From NCBI GenBank assembly GCA_003586115.2, contig QVOM02000049.1, positions 21,567,765 to 21,631,764 of the forward strand: a DNA stretch of 64,000 nt, read 5' to 3'. The DNA is from Salvator merianae (lineage: Eukaryota; Chordata; Lepidosauria; Squamata; Teiidae). How positions within the stretch are numbered: the first letter of the stretch is position 1; each line of letters starts with the position of its first letter. The notes under the pieces are model-generated. The model searched no databases. It was not told the DNA's origin and saw only the letters and a program-made list of their open reading frames with translations. A program made the translations under genes and the position numbers. Below are positions 46,921 through 55,750 of this stretch, piece by piece.

Positions 46921-47304
46921 AGCAGTGCCTCATTATTCAGTAGGACTAGGTTCCTAGAAAATGTTGCCGATATCAAACAGGTGAATAAAAATGCCTATGG
47001 GAAAATGGGGATAAGAGCAAATTACGTCTGAATCTCCTTCTGAAACAAAGATGAAATGGAGCTCCAAAGTCATGTAAATTAATGTGAAACAGATTAAACT
47101 GACTCCTAAATGCCTTCAGAAATCATTTACTTAAAATATATTTAAAAAGTATGAACTGTTATTTAAATATTCATTTTAAAAAAAACATAAAGTTACTTGA
47201 AAAAGCACAGTTTGAAAACCTGCAGCTCCAAAACAGTTCCCAAGCAAAGAATGAAGACAAGAACCAACCAGTCTTTTCAGCACAGCTGCTGAAGAACTAT
47301 GCCT

Positions 47305-47580
47305 CTTCTGCAAGATTTATTGATTTATTTATTTGCACTTCTATCCAGCCCTATACTCTAAGGTTTCAGGGCAGATTACAATAAAAAAAAGTACAATACA
47401 ACGACAGACAGTACAATTAAAATACATTTCCTTAAAATCACAACAGTGCCTGAAACAGAAAGGAATCTATCTCTTTAGCCAAAGACTAGCATAAAGACTA
47501 GAAGTATACAGAGATGGTGTTAGACACAACTAAGAGGGTGCTTCATTCCACAAATTCAGGGTCACAGATATTAAAACCAT
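47305..47580 (-). mobile_element. Antisense LINE 3' region
   Basis: TTTATTGATTTATTTATTTG, then CAGCCCTATACTCTAAGG and TTCAGGGCAGATTACAATA match the reversed LINE 3' end at 41.08-41.16 kb. CATTCCACAAATTCAGGG near 47545 matches the next segment. Confidence 0.6.
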
Positions 47581-47834
47581 GAATAACCAGGGACAACTGT
47601 AGCCCTGCTGTTATAGCAGACAGGAACAAAGCTCCAGGTGCTTTGTATAGCTGTATAGATGCAAAATGTACAACTCCTACATGCTACAGATTTAAATACA
47701 TATAATAGAAATAAATGGGCATTTGTACCTCAACTACCACATTCTATTACTGAAAATGCCTAACATTGGCCAAAATTTTAAAAAAATGGCTAAACAGGTA
47801 AACAAATAGGACTGTTAAACAGTTCTGTCTCATA

Positions 47835-47890
47835 AAAACTAAGAAATGCCCTACTGGATTAGACCTGTGGCCCATCTATTGAAATTTTTC
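47835..47890 (-). repeat. R1 fragment
   Basis: AACTAAGAAATGCCCTACTG then GATTAGACCTGTGGCCCATC is the reverse of the R1 3' end. Only about 55 bp remain. Confidence 0.5.
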
Positions 47891-48011
47891 CTTTCCCTTT
47901 GCTTCCTGTGACTCTCATATTCTCTTGGTCATTCTGCCCTTTATGTTCAACTTTCCCACAGCCTTTATCCTCTGATATCTAACTCCACGATTCTCTTACC
48001 AAGTTTGCTAA

Positions 48012-48108
48012 ATATCTTTTTTCTACTGTTTTTTTCTCATTTCTCAGATTCTCACAAAAATATCTTTTTATCTACTATTTTTTTCTCATTTCTTAGATTC
48101 TCACAAAA
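48012..48108. repeat. 48-bp tandem duplication
   Basis: Two adjacent units (48012-48059 and 48060-48108), each beginning ATATCTTTTT and ending CAGATTCTCACAAAA or TAGATTCTCACAAAA, differ at only a few positions. Confidence 0.9.
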
Positions 48109-48109
48109 A

Positions 48110-48690
48110 TAATGAATGCTGTTCTATACTGTGCTTAGAAACCTAGTTTTCCGTCAAACTGTATAAGCAAATACATCATGCAAAACTTTTTTTTAAATGC
48201 TCATTACGCTGTAACATACTCTTCATTCATTCTCCAAACAATAGCACTACAGGAAACAGAATGAAGCTTGCAGCATATTCATATGTTGCCAGTGAAAACA
48301 GGGCCAGACCATCCTAAAGAAAGGTGAAGAGACATAATATAATCTTCTAACCAAGTCCTCTATTTGATTTCAGAACCTCCCCCAACTTCCTCTGTGATCC
48401 CAATAGCTTATTACTTTAGATCAAGATCAAAGACTTGTTCTTTCCCATCCTTGATCCTCCTCCCAAGTTTGCACATAATTGTTGGCAAGAAACTTACAAA
48501 CGCCTCTCGCACAGAGACAACCTGGACAAGAAAACTGACTGCCTTGGGAAGCTCCATCAGGTAGGTTTCATTGGTCCAAGAGGCACACTAAGAAGGGACA
48601 ATCAACGATTTGCCACTCACTTTTGATTTCCATAACATGCAGCAAATTACTCGTTGATCTGATGCAGAAGTAAGATTGAAGCAATCAAAA
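48110..48690. other. Unannotated stretch
   Basis: No gene or repeat recognised. Confidence 0.4.
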
Positions 48691-48697
48691 AGTATGA

Positions 48698-48888
48698 GGA
48701 GCTGTAGCTCAGTGGTAATGCAAGCAGCCTGGAAAGCAGAGGGTAGCCAGCTCATCCCCAGCCTCTCCCCAGAAGCAGGCAATGGCAAACCACTTCTGTT
48801 TTGCTGCCAAAAAACCTGCATAGCAGTGACCATGCAGTCAACTAAGAGTCAGCCACAACTCAGTGGTACCCAGCAACAATCAAAGAGT
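48698..48888 (+). repeat. tRNA-derived SINE, full length
   Basis: GAGGAGCTGTAGCTCAGTGG (box A), an altered box B (GTAGCCAGCTCATCCCC), AGGCAATGGCAAACCACTTC and GACCATGCAGTCAACTAAGA. The 3' end is CTCAGTGGTACCCAGCAACA. Best-preserved + strand copy. Confidence 0.85.
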
Positions 48889-48889
48889 A

Positions 48890-49615
48890 ATTCGGTGCAG
48901 GTTATGAACATCAAAGGCAAACAACAGATTACCACCCAGCCCTTCTGGTATACCCTCAGGGGGCTGATCACTATTGTCTCCTCAGACACAAACAATTCAT
49001 AGGTAAAAGGTAGGCATGTGTCTGGGCTATGCCTATTGTGAGGCAGTTAGCATTCAGTCTCTATTCATCAGGAGGAACCATGACACCTCAGGGTATAAAA
49101 CAAGGGTGCCAAGTACAGGAAATCTTTTCTCTAGTGACTTCATTTAACCTGTTCCTCAGAAAAACACAGGGTAATGTTTCTGTGAGACACTTCAATCCAG
49201 AGCTGGGTCCCTTGCAGGAGGTGAGTAACATCATGAGAAACTCCAACCAGTTTTGGAACTTTTGCTGGGCTTAAGGGCTAGAAGAACTGGCCCAGGGAGA
49301 AGAACCAGAACATTTCAATCCAAGAGAACCCTTAGCAGCTTTTGAACTTGATTTCTATATTATATTTGAATTAAGTTTATTATAATCACAGATCAGCACA
49401 AATCTCTATATATCAAATAGTACTGACAAGCACTACCATTTACTGCACTGTGTATTCATGATACACTTTCCTCAGTAAAATTACCATTTTTATGTGAGGA
49501 ATGTGACTAGATCATCCTTTGGGTTTGCTTCATTCTTGTATACTTCCTAAATCTCTTTAACGGTCCTCATACACAACAAACCTGCTAAGTAAACAACCCT
49601 GAAAAAAAAAGTTAA
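48890..49615. other. Unannotated stretch
   Basis: No gene or repeat recognised. Confidence 0.4.
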
Positions 49616-49619
49616 CAAA

Positions 49620-49808
49620 GACATTGCCATGTTAGGCTGGATAAGTGGGCAAGGGGGTCTAGTATTATCTTCCAGGCTAACAGAAAGAAAGAAGTCGGTA
49701 GCACGAGCTTTCGTAGACTAAGCCTACTTCATCAAATGCACAGGGTTTAGTCTACGAACGCTCATGCTACCAACTTCTTTCTCTCTGTTAGGCTCAAAGG
49801 TGCTACCA
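49620..49808. mobile_element. Inverted pair of Penelope-like terminal repeats
   Basis: The left arm (- orientation) contains GCTTTCGTAGACTAAGCCTA and CTTCATCAAATGCA. The right arm (+ orientation) contains TAGTCTACGAACGCTCATGC and TACCAACTTCTTTCTCTCTG. The two halves are reverse complements over about 60 bp, with the axis near 49738. The left arm is the same family as 25030-25150. Confidence 0.65.
49709..49735 (-). ncRNA. Hammerhead-like core with intact stem II
   Basis: On the - strand: TTGATGA (consensus CUGANGA, one C-to-T change), stem II GTAGGC-TTA-GTCTAC with six pairs including one G-U, then GAAA. This is the best of the three hammerhead-like motifs here. The changed C3 would probably abolish cleavage. 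Confidence 0.5.
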
Positions 49809-50210
49809 AACCACAAATAAAAAAAGATTTTTCAAACTTTTCCCAACACATAATTTAAAAAAACAAAAAAACAGAACCACAGGAAGACCACAACATTTGC
49901 ACTGACTTTTTGGCACAAAATTGTATTTGACAACATATCAACACAGCAATGTGAAGTTAAGCAACAATCTCCAGCTGTTTCTCAGTCAGTAAGAACCAGC
50001 TGGGTATGTCAGGTGCTCCAAATACAGGATACTTATAAATAGGACAAGAGGAACAGAGACAAAAAACACACAAGAGTAATATATACATCATATGAAATCC
50101 CTCAGTACAGCACGATACACAGGCTGCTTTTAAAACTTTGTCGTTGCAAAAAAAGTTCAGCCTGAGGAAAAGGCTACTGCCTTGAGAAACACAGACGTAA
50201 AGCTGCAATG

Positions 50211-50635
50211 TAGGGATGTGTTGAACTATAGTTTGTAACATTGGAACTGCTCCAGGTGAGGAGGTATAAGAATCTCCCCCCTGCAAGTCTGGATCTCTTT
50301 GAGAAAAATCAAAAAGAGGGAGTGAAGGTGAGTAACAGGCGCACGGAGGAAAGTTTAAAAGCACCAGCAGAGCCTGGGGAACTATCAGGAATACCATCAT
50401 ATCCATGCGCTGTGTGATGACATCAATGTAGGCTCAGTGTGCCACAAGGTCAGCTGGGAAATAGAGTTCAGAAGAAGGGAGAGTCAGTGAGTGGTGCTTT
50501 TTAATGTTTCCTTGCACACCTGTCACACAGTTACCTTCCCCCACCACTTTCTCTTCTTTTGGCATGGAGAGAGTCTCACACTTCCCCCTTTGGGGGCAGT
50601 TTGAATATTATGAATTGCAGCTCAACACATCTCTA
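50211..50635. mobile_element. MITE with TAGGGATGTGTTGA ends
   Basis: The left end TAGGGATGTGTTGAACTATA and the right end, reversed, TAGAGATGTGTTGAGCTGCA form an imperfect inverted repeat. Flanking 8-mers agree at only five of eight positions. Ends resemble those at 35195. A 149-codon - strand frame (50406-49957) crosses the left end and has no known domain. Confidence 0.55.
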
Positions 50636-50749
50636 TTTCCATGGCTACACAACACTAGCTGAACAGATGAAGTCTTTAGAGCTGGCTCCTTCCTTCCAAA
50701 GCCAAACCACCACATCACGTAGAATCAATGAATGATCATGACAGTGTGT

Positions 50750-50965
50750 ATGGTGCAGTGAGCAGAGTGCTGGATTAAGACCTAGGAGACAAAAGATCAA
50801 ATGGATGTGATCACTTCTTGAAGGACTTGGACCAGTTGTGTCCATTCAGACCAACCGATCTCACAGGTTCTCCTACAAATAAAATGGAGCATAGGAAAGC
50901 AATGTTTGCTGCACTTTGGCCTCTTCAGAAGAAAGGCAAGATGTAAGCGCAAGTAACTGAATGGA
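50750..50965 (+). repeat. MIR-like SINE, eroded
   Basis: GTGCAGTGAGCAGAGTGCTG then GATTAAGACCTAGGAGAC and CTCCTACAAATAAAATGGAG fit the general layout of MIR-like SINEs. Confidence 0.45.
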
Positions 50966-50969
50966 AATG

Positions 50970-51540
50970 AAGAAACCATTGAGTTTATTACGGTTTTCTT
51001 TTCTTTCACACTGTACCTATTATTGTAAGTGCCAAAAACAAATATATTACAATTCTTTCAGTTGCAGCAACTTGCAGCTTCAGCTGTAATGCACAGTGCA
51101 ATCCAAACCTTGGCAATAGTGGCATTTTCAAATAAGTGCAGCCAAACCTAACCCCTTTCAGGCCAGGAAATGATTAACCACTGAAAGGTAAAAATAAAAT
51201 TCACACTGTTTATACTGTTTTTCAATCTGCAAATATGGCAGCTGCACTGCTGGCCTGGAGTTTGAAGGGCAGCAGGATGCCAACCTCAAATGGCACGCAT
51301 CCTTTTGATCCTGGCATGGCCTTGTTGGCAGATTACCACCTCCAGCAGCAGCTGCCAGCAGATTCTGAAGGTCCAGCACGACTATTTAATGCAGTACCAG
51401 ACAAGAAGAGGTTCCCATTGGTGTCCTGGCAGCACTAAAACTGATCTTCCAGGTTTGTATTGTACCGAATGAATATGCACAATTAACTAACATGCAAGGA
51501 AAGTTGCAACAGAAACAAGGCATCAATAATTTTAAGTTTT
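50970..51540. other. Unannotated stretch
   Basis: Frames around 51158-51472 on both strands have no recognisable family. The GC-richer patch at 51240-51420 is unexplained. Confidence 0.4.
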
Positions 51541-51544
51541 AGAA

Positions 51545-51832
51545 GCATAAAACATGATGTGGTGTTGGCTATCTGTTTGGACCATTTCAAAAAGTTTTTG
51601 GACCAATTCATGGAAATCAGGGCTATCAATGGCTATTAGCCATGATGGCACTGGGAAGTGGTATATCTCCAAAGGGCAGCTGCTGGGATACTGCAAACAG
51701 AGCACGCTGTGTGCTCATGTCCTGCTGGTAGGTATCCCTGTGCAGCTAGTTAGCCATTGTGAGAACAGACTGCTAGACTAGATGGGTCACAGGCCCAATT
51801 CAATGGGGCATTTCTTATGTTCTTATGATATA
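51545..51832 (+). repeat. R1 repeat, long copy
   Basis: TTGGACCAATTCATGGAAAT and CAATGGCTATTAGCCATGAT, then ATATCTCCAAAGGGCAGCTG. It ends CTAGACTAGATGGGTCACAG and CATTTCTTATGTTCTTATG. Longest R1 copy in the window; it lines up with 4196-4497. Confidence 0.7.
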
Positions 51833-51839
51833 ATTTTAT

Positions 51840-53030
51840 CTCTATCTAAGTTACACATAACACATCACAGATCCTAAATGCACATTCAGATTCATTAAGG
51901 TTTCTTAATTTAAAATATGTGCATGCAACTTTCCAGCACAGTATAAAAATCCTGAAGCGGTCGACAATAAAAACAGAAAAATAATTAGTTACACCGTGGA
52001 TGGTGGAAAGAACCATTCACATTAAAAAGGCGTATGTGAAAAGCAATGTCTGCAACAAATGCCTGAAGGCCATAATTGTATGCATAGTTCTGCATATGAT
52101 TCCAACGCTGCATTGTTTAGAAACAGGAAAAGCACAGACTTTAGAAATTTCACATAAGCCAGACAGAATCCATCAACTCCAGTCCTCTAAACATTCAGAA
52201 GGTATTAGAAAACATGGTGACAACAGAATATTCACAACCAATTAGGGAAAAGAAGGTAAGATTATACTTTTGATAGGTAGTTTGAATGGCAGCTTGGCAC
52301 TCTCTAGGGTGAGGTTACATCCTTAATGTTACCATACTTATAAAACCTGATGTTATATATGACAACTTTGAAATAATTCCCCAACAGACCTAATGGAACT
52401 TGCAAGAAGGCCCGCAGTTGCAGCCTTGAACACTAGTGAGGTGACTAGGAACATAATGCAGACAGTTCAGTTACTCACTTGAATGCTTCACACTTTAGTT
52501 TATATCTCAGCCCTCTAGTCCAAGGATTCCTAGTGCAGCAATCTGTTAAAAAAAACATAGTTTTAAAATAAGTAAACATATACATCTGCAAATAAAACTA
52601 AAAAATTAAAGCCACAAAATATGTATCCTGTAAGGACAGCAGTCAGACCTAATTTTTTTTCTCCACATGTGATTACTTGCACTACAAGCTGCCACACCAA
52701 AGATTCCTGAATCAGGGAATGGACACTTTCAGGTTGAGCATTTAAATTAGTACCGGTTTTTTTTTCTACAGGATCTAGGCAATATAGTTCAGATTTCCCT
52801 CTATTTCTCATAAAATGTGCATAATGGTTCTCAAAACATAGGCAACAGGCAGCAATGCTATGGGAAATGTAGCGGTATAGAGACAGGAACATTAATGGGA
52901 CCAATATGGTCTACACCTTCTACATTCTCAGTTCACACTGTCAGTGTAGAAGTTCCCAATCAGAGCTACTGAGCCTTTAAGTTTTAATTCACTTTCAGAG
53001 TGAGAGAACACATCAGCAAAGTAACTAGTC
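51840..53030. other. Unannotated stretch
   Basis: No gene recognised. A 113-codon - strand frame (52904-52563) has no known domain. Confidence 0.4.
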
Positions 53031-53035
53031 ATAGT

Positions 53036-53222
53036 GGCCCTTTCTGCACTTACCCTTATTCCAGATTATATCTTGGAATAGGGATCTGCCATCTGCATGC
53101 TACTATGAACTATGAACTATGGCAGGCCCCGCCTGGGGCCTGCTATAATCAGCACTAGCATGTAGATAGCAGGTCCCTATTCTGGGATATAGTCCAGAAT
53201 AAAGCCAAGTGCAGAAAGGGTC
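53036..53222. mobile_element. MITE with about 85-bp inverted ends
   Basis: The left arm GGCCCTTTCTGCACTT...GGAATAGGGATCTGCC pairs with the right arm, which reversed reads GACCCTTTCTGCACTT...AGAATAGGGACCTGCT. The centre is GGCAGGCCCC / GGGGCCTGCT. Its terminal 16 bases resemble those of the elements at 24211 and 33351. No matching target duplication was found. Confidence 0.8.
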
Positions 53223-53224
53223 TT

Positions 53225-54570
53225 TATTTCCACTTTATCTAACCCAAAGGTGAATATCAGAGTTAGATAATGCTGAAAGAAAACAGCTTGACACTTTGCT
53301 GATGTATTGTCTCAGGCTGCGGACACACTTCAAGAAAGTAGTCCCTATTATTTGGCAAGTCAGGTTCAAAATGTACCAGTCCTGATCACACCCAACACCC
53401 AAAAATCCATCCTCAATTTGGGCCTTGCTGCTCACACCTTCCGTTTCCCACCCTGAGTCTCCTTAAATGGTGCCTTTTACGTCTCCACTCCTTACCACCT
53501 TAGTGGCCCTCCCTTTGCCCTTATAGGATCAATTTTTGTTAATCAAGCTTACGCATGCCAGGGTACGGGTGGAGACCTACCCCTCACCGTCTACCTCCAT
53601 ACCATCGCTCACTTGCCAACCATGTCCTTACAGGTCGGACTCTTCCTGGCCAGAGAATGAAACACCATTGATTTTTGTTTTTTAATAAGGCAGTTTTGCG
53701 CAAATGTGTAAATGCAGAATTACACATATAAAACAAAGGGTTTCTGTACAAATCTTGACTTGCACATAACCATGATCATCTGGGGAACGGTCTTTTTGTG
53801 TGACTGCATGTAAGGTTGCAGAAGCAAGCCACTGTGAGTCAATTCTTGGACTTGGTTAACATGCCCAATAGTTCATTTTCCTTGGGTTATGAGCTGCTAA
53901 CAAGCAGCCATTTTGGTATTAAGTGCATACCCAGCTGATGTTCAGTTCACCCTGTGAAAACGGGCATGGCACCGACAATGACATGATCCTTTGTTCTTTC
54001 CCCTTGGGATAACAACCACTGATTGGCTATCTATACCATACAGGTCTTCAACAGCTGTGGTACACCCTGCTTTGGCATGGAATTTCAAATGTCCTCCATT
54101 TCAGGACCTGGACAACAGTAGCCCCTTCCTGTGCACCAGTGAAGTGTAGCAACGAAATGGAGTCAGATCCGGAAGCAATGCCAACATTGTTGCCTTGATT
54201 TCACAACACTATCTTGCTATGGTGCTGTACATACAGGGGAGAAATTAAACGAGGGGAGGGAAGGGAAGGATACAATGTGTTTTAGGTTCCAGATACAATG
54301 TTATACGTTTCAGATACAATGTGTCCCTAAAAGGCAGCAACCTTGAAATTGATATCTGGACAGGAAGATGCACATTTCCCACCACTGTCGCATAATTTCC
54401 CCTTCCTCCCTTCATTGGAAATAGCCAACAGCCGAGTGCACCTACACCAAAAGTCTGAATGGCTTTTGGACTGCATGTGGACTGAAGCTGGATTAAAATT
54501 TATCTGTGAATGCAGCAGAAAAGCAGAGTCATTCGGAAGAAAGTTATCTGTAGTGGCTACAACAGTGCTG
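53225..54570. other. Unannotated stretch
   Basis: No gene recognised. The patch 53540-53660 is GC-richer than its flanks but matches nothing I know. Confidence 0.4.
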
Positions 54571-54574
54571 AATA

Positions 54575-54736
54575 TCTATGCTTAATTCCAGAATATCCAC
54601 ATATAGAAGAATAAGTAAACAATATCTGGATGCAGTCCTGGATATCCTGGAATAAAGCACATATATTCTGGCATATCCATGCTTTATTCTGCAATACCCA
54701 GCAGCAGAATAAGTCAGTGACGTCTGGATGCAGCTT
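54575..54736. mobile_element. Palindromic MITE, family P, compound copy
   Basis: A right half (AATTCCAGAATATCCACATA...CTGGATGCAGTC, to 54636) is followed directly by another, more complete but rearranged copy ending GACGTCTGGATGCAGCTT. Arms match 45050-45166 and 61709-61846. Confidence 0.65.
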
Positions 54737-55124
54737 AAGTGTCAGGATAGCTGGCAGCTACAGAGGGGCATGCTTAGCTAACACTTACATTGCAGACTCT
54801 CTGTTACCATAGGGCAGCCTTCACCCCAAGGTGGCACGAACGAGCCACGCGGGGGGGCAAACGACGGAGCTGGAGGAGGTGGCGGGGCGAGATACGCTTA
54901 TGCCAAAATAGTACGCATCGTTTCCAAACACACGGGCGACTCTTGTTCCCCCACCACAGAACAAGCGTCGCGGCCTCAAATCTAGCCAAGTCGGCATCGC
55001 CAGGTCTGAACGGTTCCGACCGCAGTAAGTGTTTGCAAGGAAGAAGAACCGGCAGGCCTAAAGTTTCGAAAGAGCCCCAGCATCCCGTCTCTCCCCGAAG
55101 AGCGGCCCAGCCAAGCCCACTCAC

Positions 55125-55330
55125 CAGTCTCACCTCCCCTGCCTAGACCGGCGGCGGGGACTGAAGCAGAAGATGTTCGGCGGCCGCCGCGGCGCGTCTC
55201 ACAGCAGCGCCGCCGACTAAGCTCGTCAGTCAAGCAGGCCGAGGCGTTTGGTTGGTGGAGAACCTCCGGCGCTGTGGAGCAGCAGCTCCGTCCGCGCCCC
55301 CTTCGCCACCGCCGGGCCGCGCTCGCTCGC
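55125..55330 (-). other. FARS2: Candidate non-coding first exon of FARS2
   Basis: On the - strand two good splice donors lie within the CpG island. CTG|GTGAGT would end an exon at 55125, and GAG|GTGAGA would end one at 55134. Either could close an untranslated FARS2 first exon whose start lies somewhere in the GC-rich core. The right boundary given here is nominal. There is no transcript evidence. Confidence 0.3.
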
Positions 55331-55338
55331 TTCCGGAA
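55331..55338. promoter_or_regulatory. ETS/GABP-type site TTCCGGAA
   Basis: A perfect 8-bp palindrome carrying the CCGGAA core of ETS-family factors lies about 90 bp upstream of the LYRM4 start codon. GABPA (NRF-2) sites are typical of TATA-less bidirectional promoters of nuclear genes for mitochondrial proteins. Occupancy is not shown. Confidence 0.45.
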
Positions 55339-55423
55339 ACAGGCAGGGGCTTCTCCTCGCTGACTTGGCCAGGCCTTGCTAGGAAGCCCGGCCGGCCGGC
55401 GGCGAGCCGCGTCTCCGCATTGC

Positions 55424-55434
55424 AAGATGGCAGC
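55424..55434 (+). promoter_or_regulatory. YY1-type motif over the LYRM4 start codon
   Basis: AAGATGGCAGC matches the YY1 consensus AAGATGGCNGC and contains the LYRM4 ATG at 55427. YY1 sites that include the initiator ATG occur just downstream of the start site in many TATA-less housekeeping promoters. If used this way, the 5' UTR would be very short. The same bases also give a good translation context, with A at -3 and G at +4. Confidence 0.5.
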
Positions 55435-55512
55435 GTCCAGGCGGGCGCAGGTGCTGCGACTTTATCGGGCCCTGCTGCGGGAAAGCCAAGGCTTCACGGC
55501 CTATGGGTACAG
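55427..55512 (+). CDS. LYRM4: LYRM4 (ISD11) exon 1, coding part
   Basis: This exon encodes residues 1-28 plus two bases of codon 29. The product is the small LYR-motif protein that binds and stabilises the cysteine desulfurase NFS1, together with acyl carrier protein, in the mitochondrial iron-sulfur cluster assembly complex. The translation starts MAASRRAQVLRLYRALLRES and closely matches vertebrate LYRM4. The signature Leu-Tyr-Arg motif is residues 12-14. The ATG was chosen because it gives the conserved MAAS start in a good context. The exon ends TAC AG before the donor GTAGGG at 55513, so the intron is phase 2. The protein lacks an obvious cleavable presequence, as is usual for LYRM4. It sits in the CpG island, divergent from the inferred FARS2 promoter. 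Nothing suggests a pseudogene: the frame is open and both splice sites are canonical. Confidence 0.95.
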
Positions 55513-55639
55513 GTAGGGGGGGATTTCGGCGGCCTTGTCTAAATTCTGGAAAGCTTTACGCCATTGCTTTTACACGAGAGACGACGATCTCGGTAGAAAG
55601 TGCGTGGAGCTGTAGCTGCGAGTAGGATTAGAATCGAGT

Positions 55640-55750
55640 TCTGACCCGAGGCCACCGCCGACCCCAGGAAGATTCAGAATTACTCCCCCCGTTGAATTAT
55701 GCGGGGTTTACTCCCGAGTAGATAAACGTCGGCACTTACTGCACTGTGTG
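55640..55750. repeat. Possible old MITE fragment
   Basis: GGGGTTTACTCCCGAGTAGA then TAAACGTCGGCACTTACTGC resembles the common reptilian phrase GGCTTACTCCCAGGTAAGTG. A related copy is at 57655-57712. Short and uncertain. Confidence 0.35.

Larger units (their letters stand above)
1..55125 (-). other. FARS2: Probable 5' intron of FARS2 (inferred)
   Basis: FARS2 encodes mitochondrial phenylalanyl-tRNA synthetase and in vertebrates is transcribed divergently from LYRM4. LYRM4 is recognised on the + strand from 55427, so transcription leaving the same CpG island on the - strand should be FARS2. The mammalian gene begins with a non-coding exon followed by a very long first intron. I saw no FARS2-like coding exon here: the large first coding exon would give an open frame of several hundred bases on the - strand, and the longer - strand frames are repeat-derived or unrecognisable. 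This is an inference from synteny, not a direct sequence match. Confidence 0.5.
54830..55560. promoter_or_regulatory. CpG island, likely bidirectional LYRM4/FARS2 promoter
   Basis: GC content and CpG frequency rise abruptly over this interval compared with the AT-rich DNA on both sides. The island contains runs such as GCGGCCGCCGCGGCGCG near 55180 and GGCCGGCCGGCGGCGAG near 55390. It ends just inside LYRM4 intron 1. No TATA box is visible next to the start codon. An ETS-type site and a YY1-type site lie within it. The layout fits a housekeeping promoter driving two nuclear genes for mitochondrial proteins in opposite directions. The - strand transcript is inferred. Confidence 0.85.

Noticed and set aside
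46925..47010. Possible Tc1/pogo-type MITE (TTCAGTAGGACTAGGTTCC)
   Set aside because: Only one end looks familiar and no inverted partner was found.
49957..50406. 149-codon - strand frame with hydrophobic, Cys-rich C-terminus
   Set aside because: Considered as a possible membrane-protein exon, but it crosses the left end of a MITE and matches no family I know.
54982..55425. 147-codon - strand frame in the CpG island, as FARS2 N-terminus
   Set aside because: Arg/Ala/Gly-rich translation of a CpG island with no FARS2 similarity. FARS2 coding sequence is expected in a later exon.
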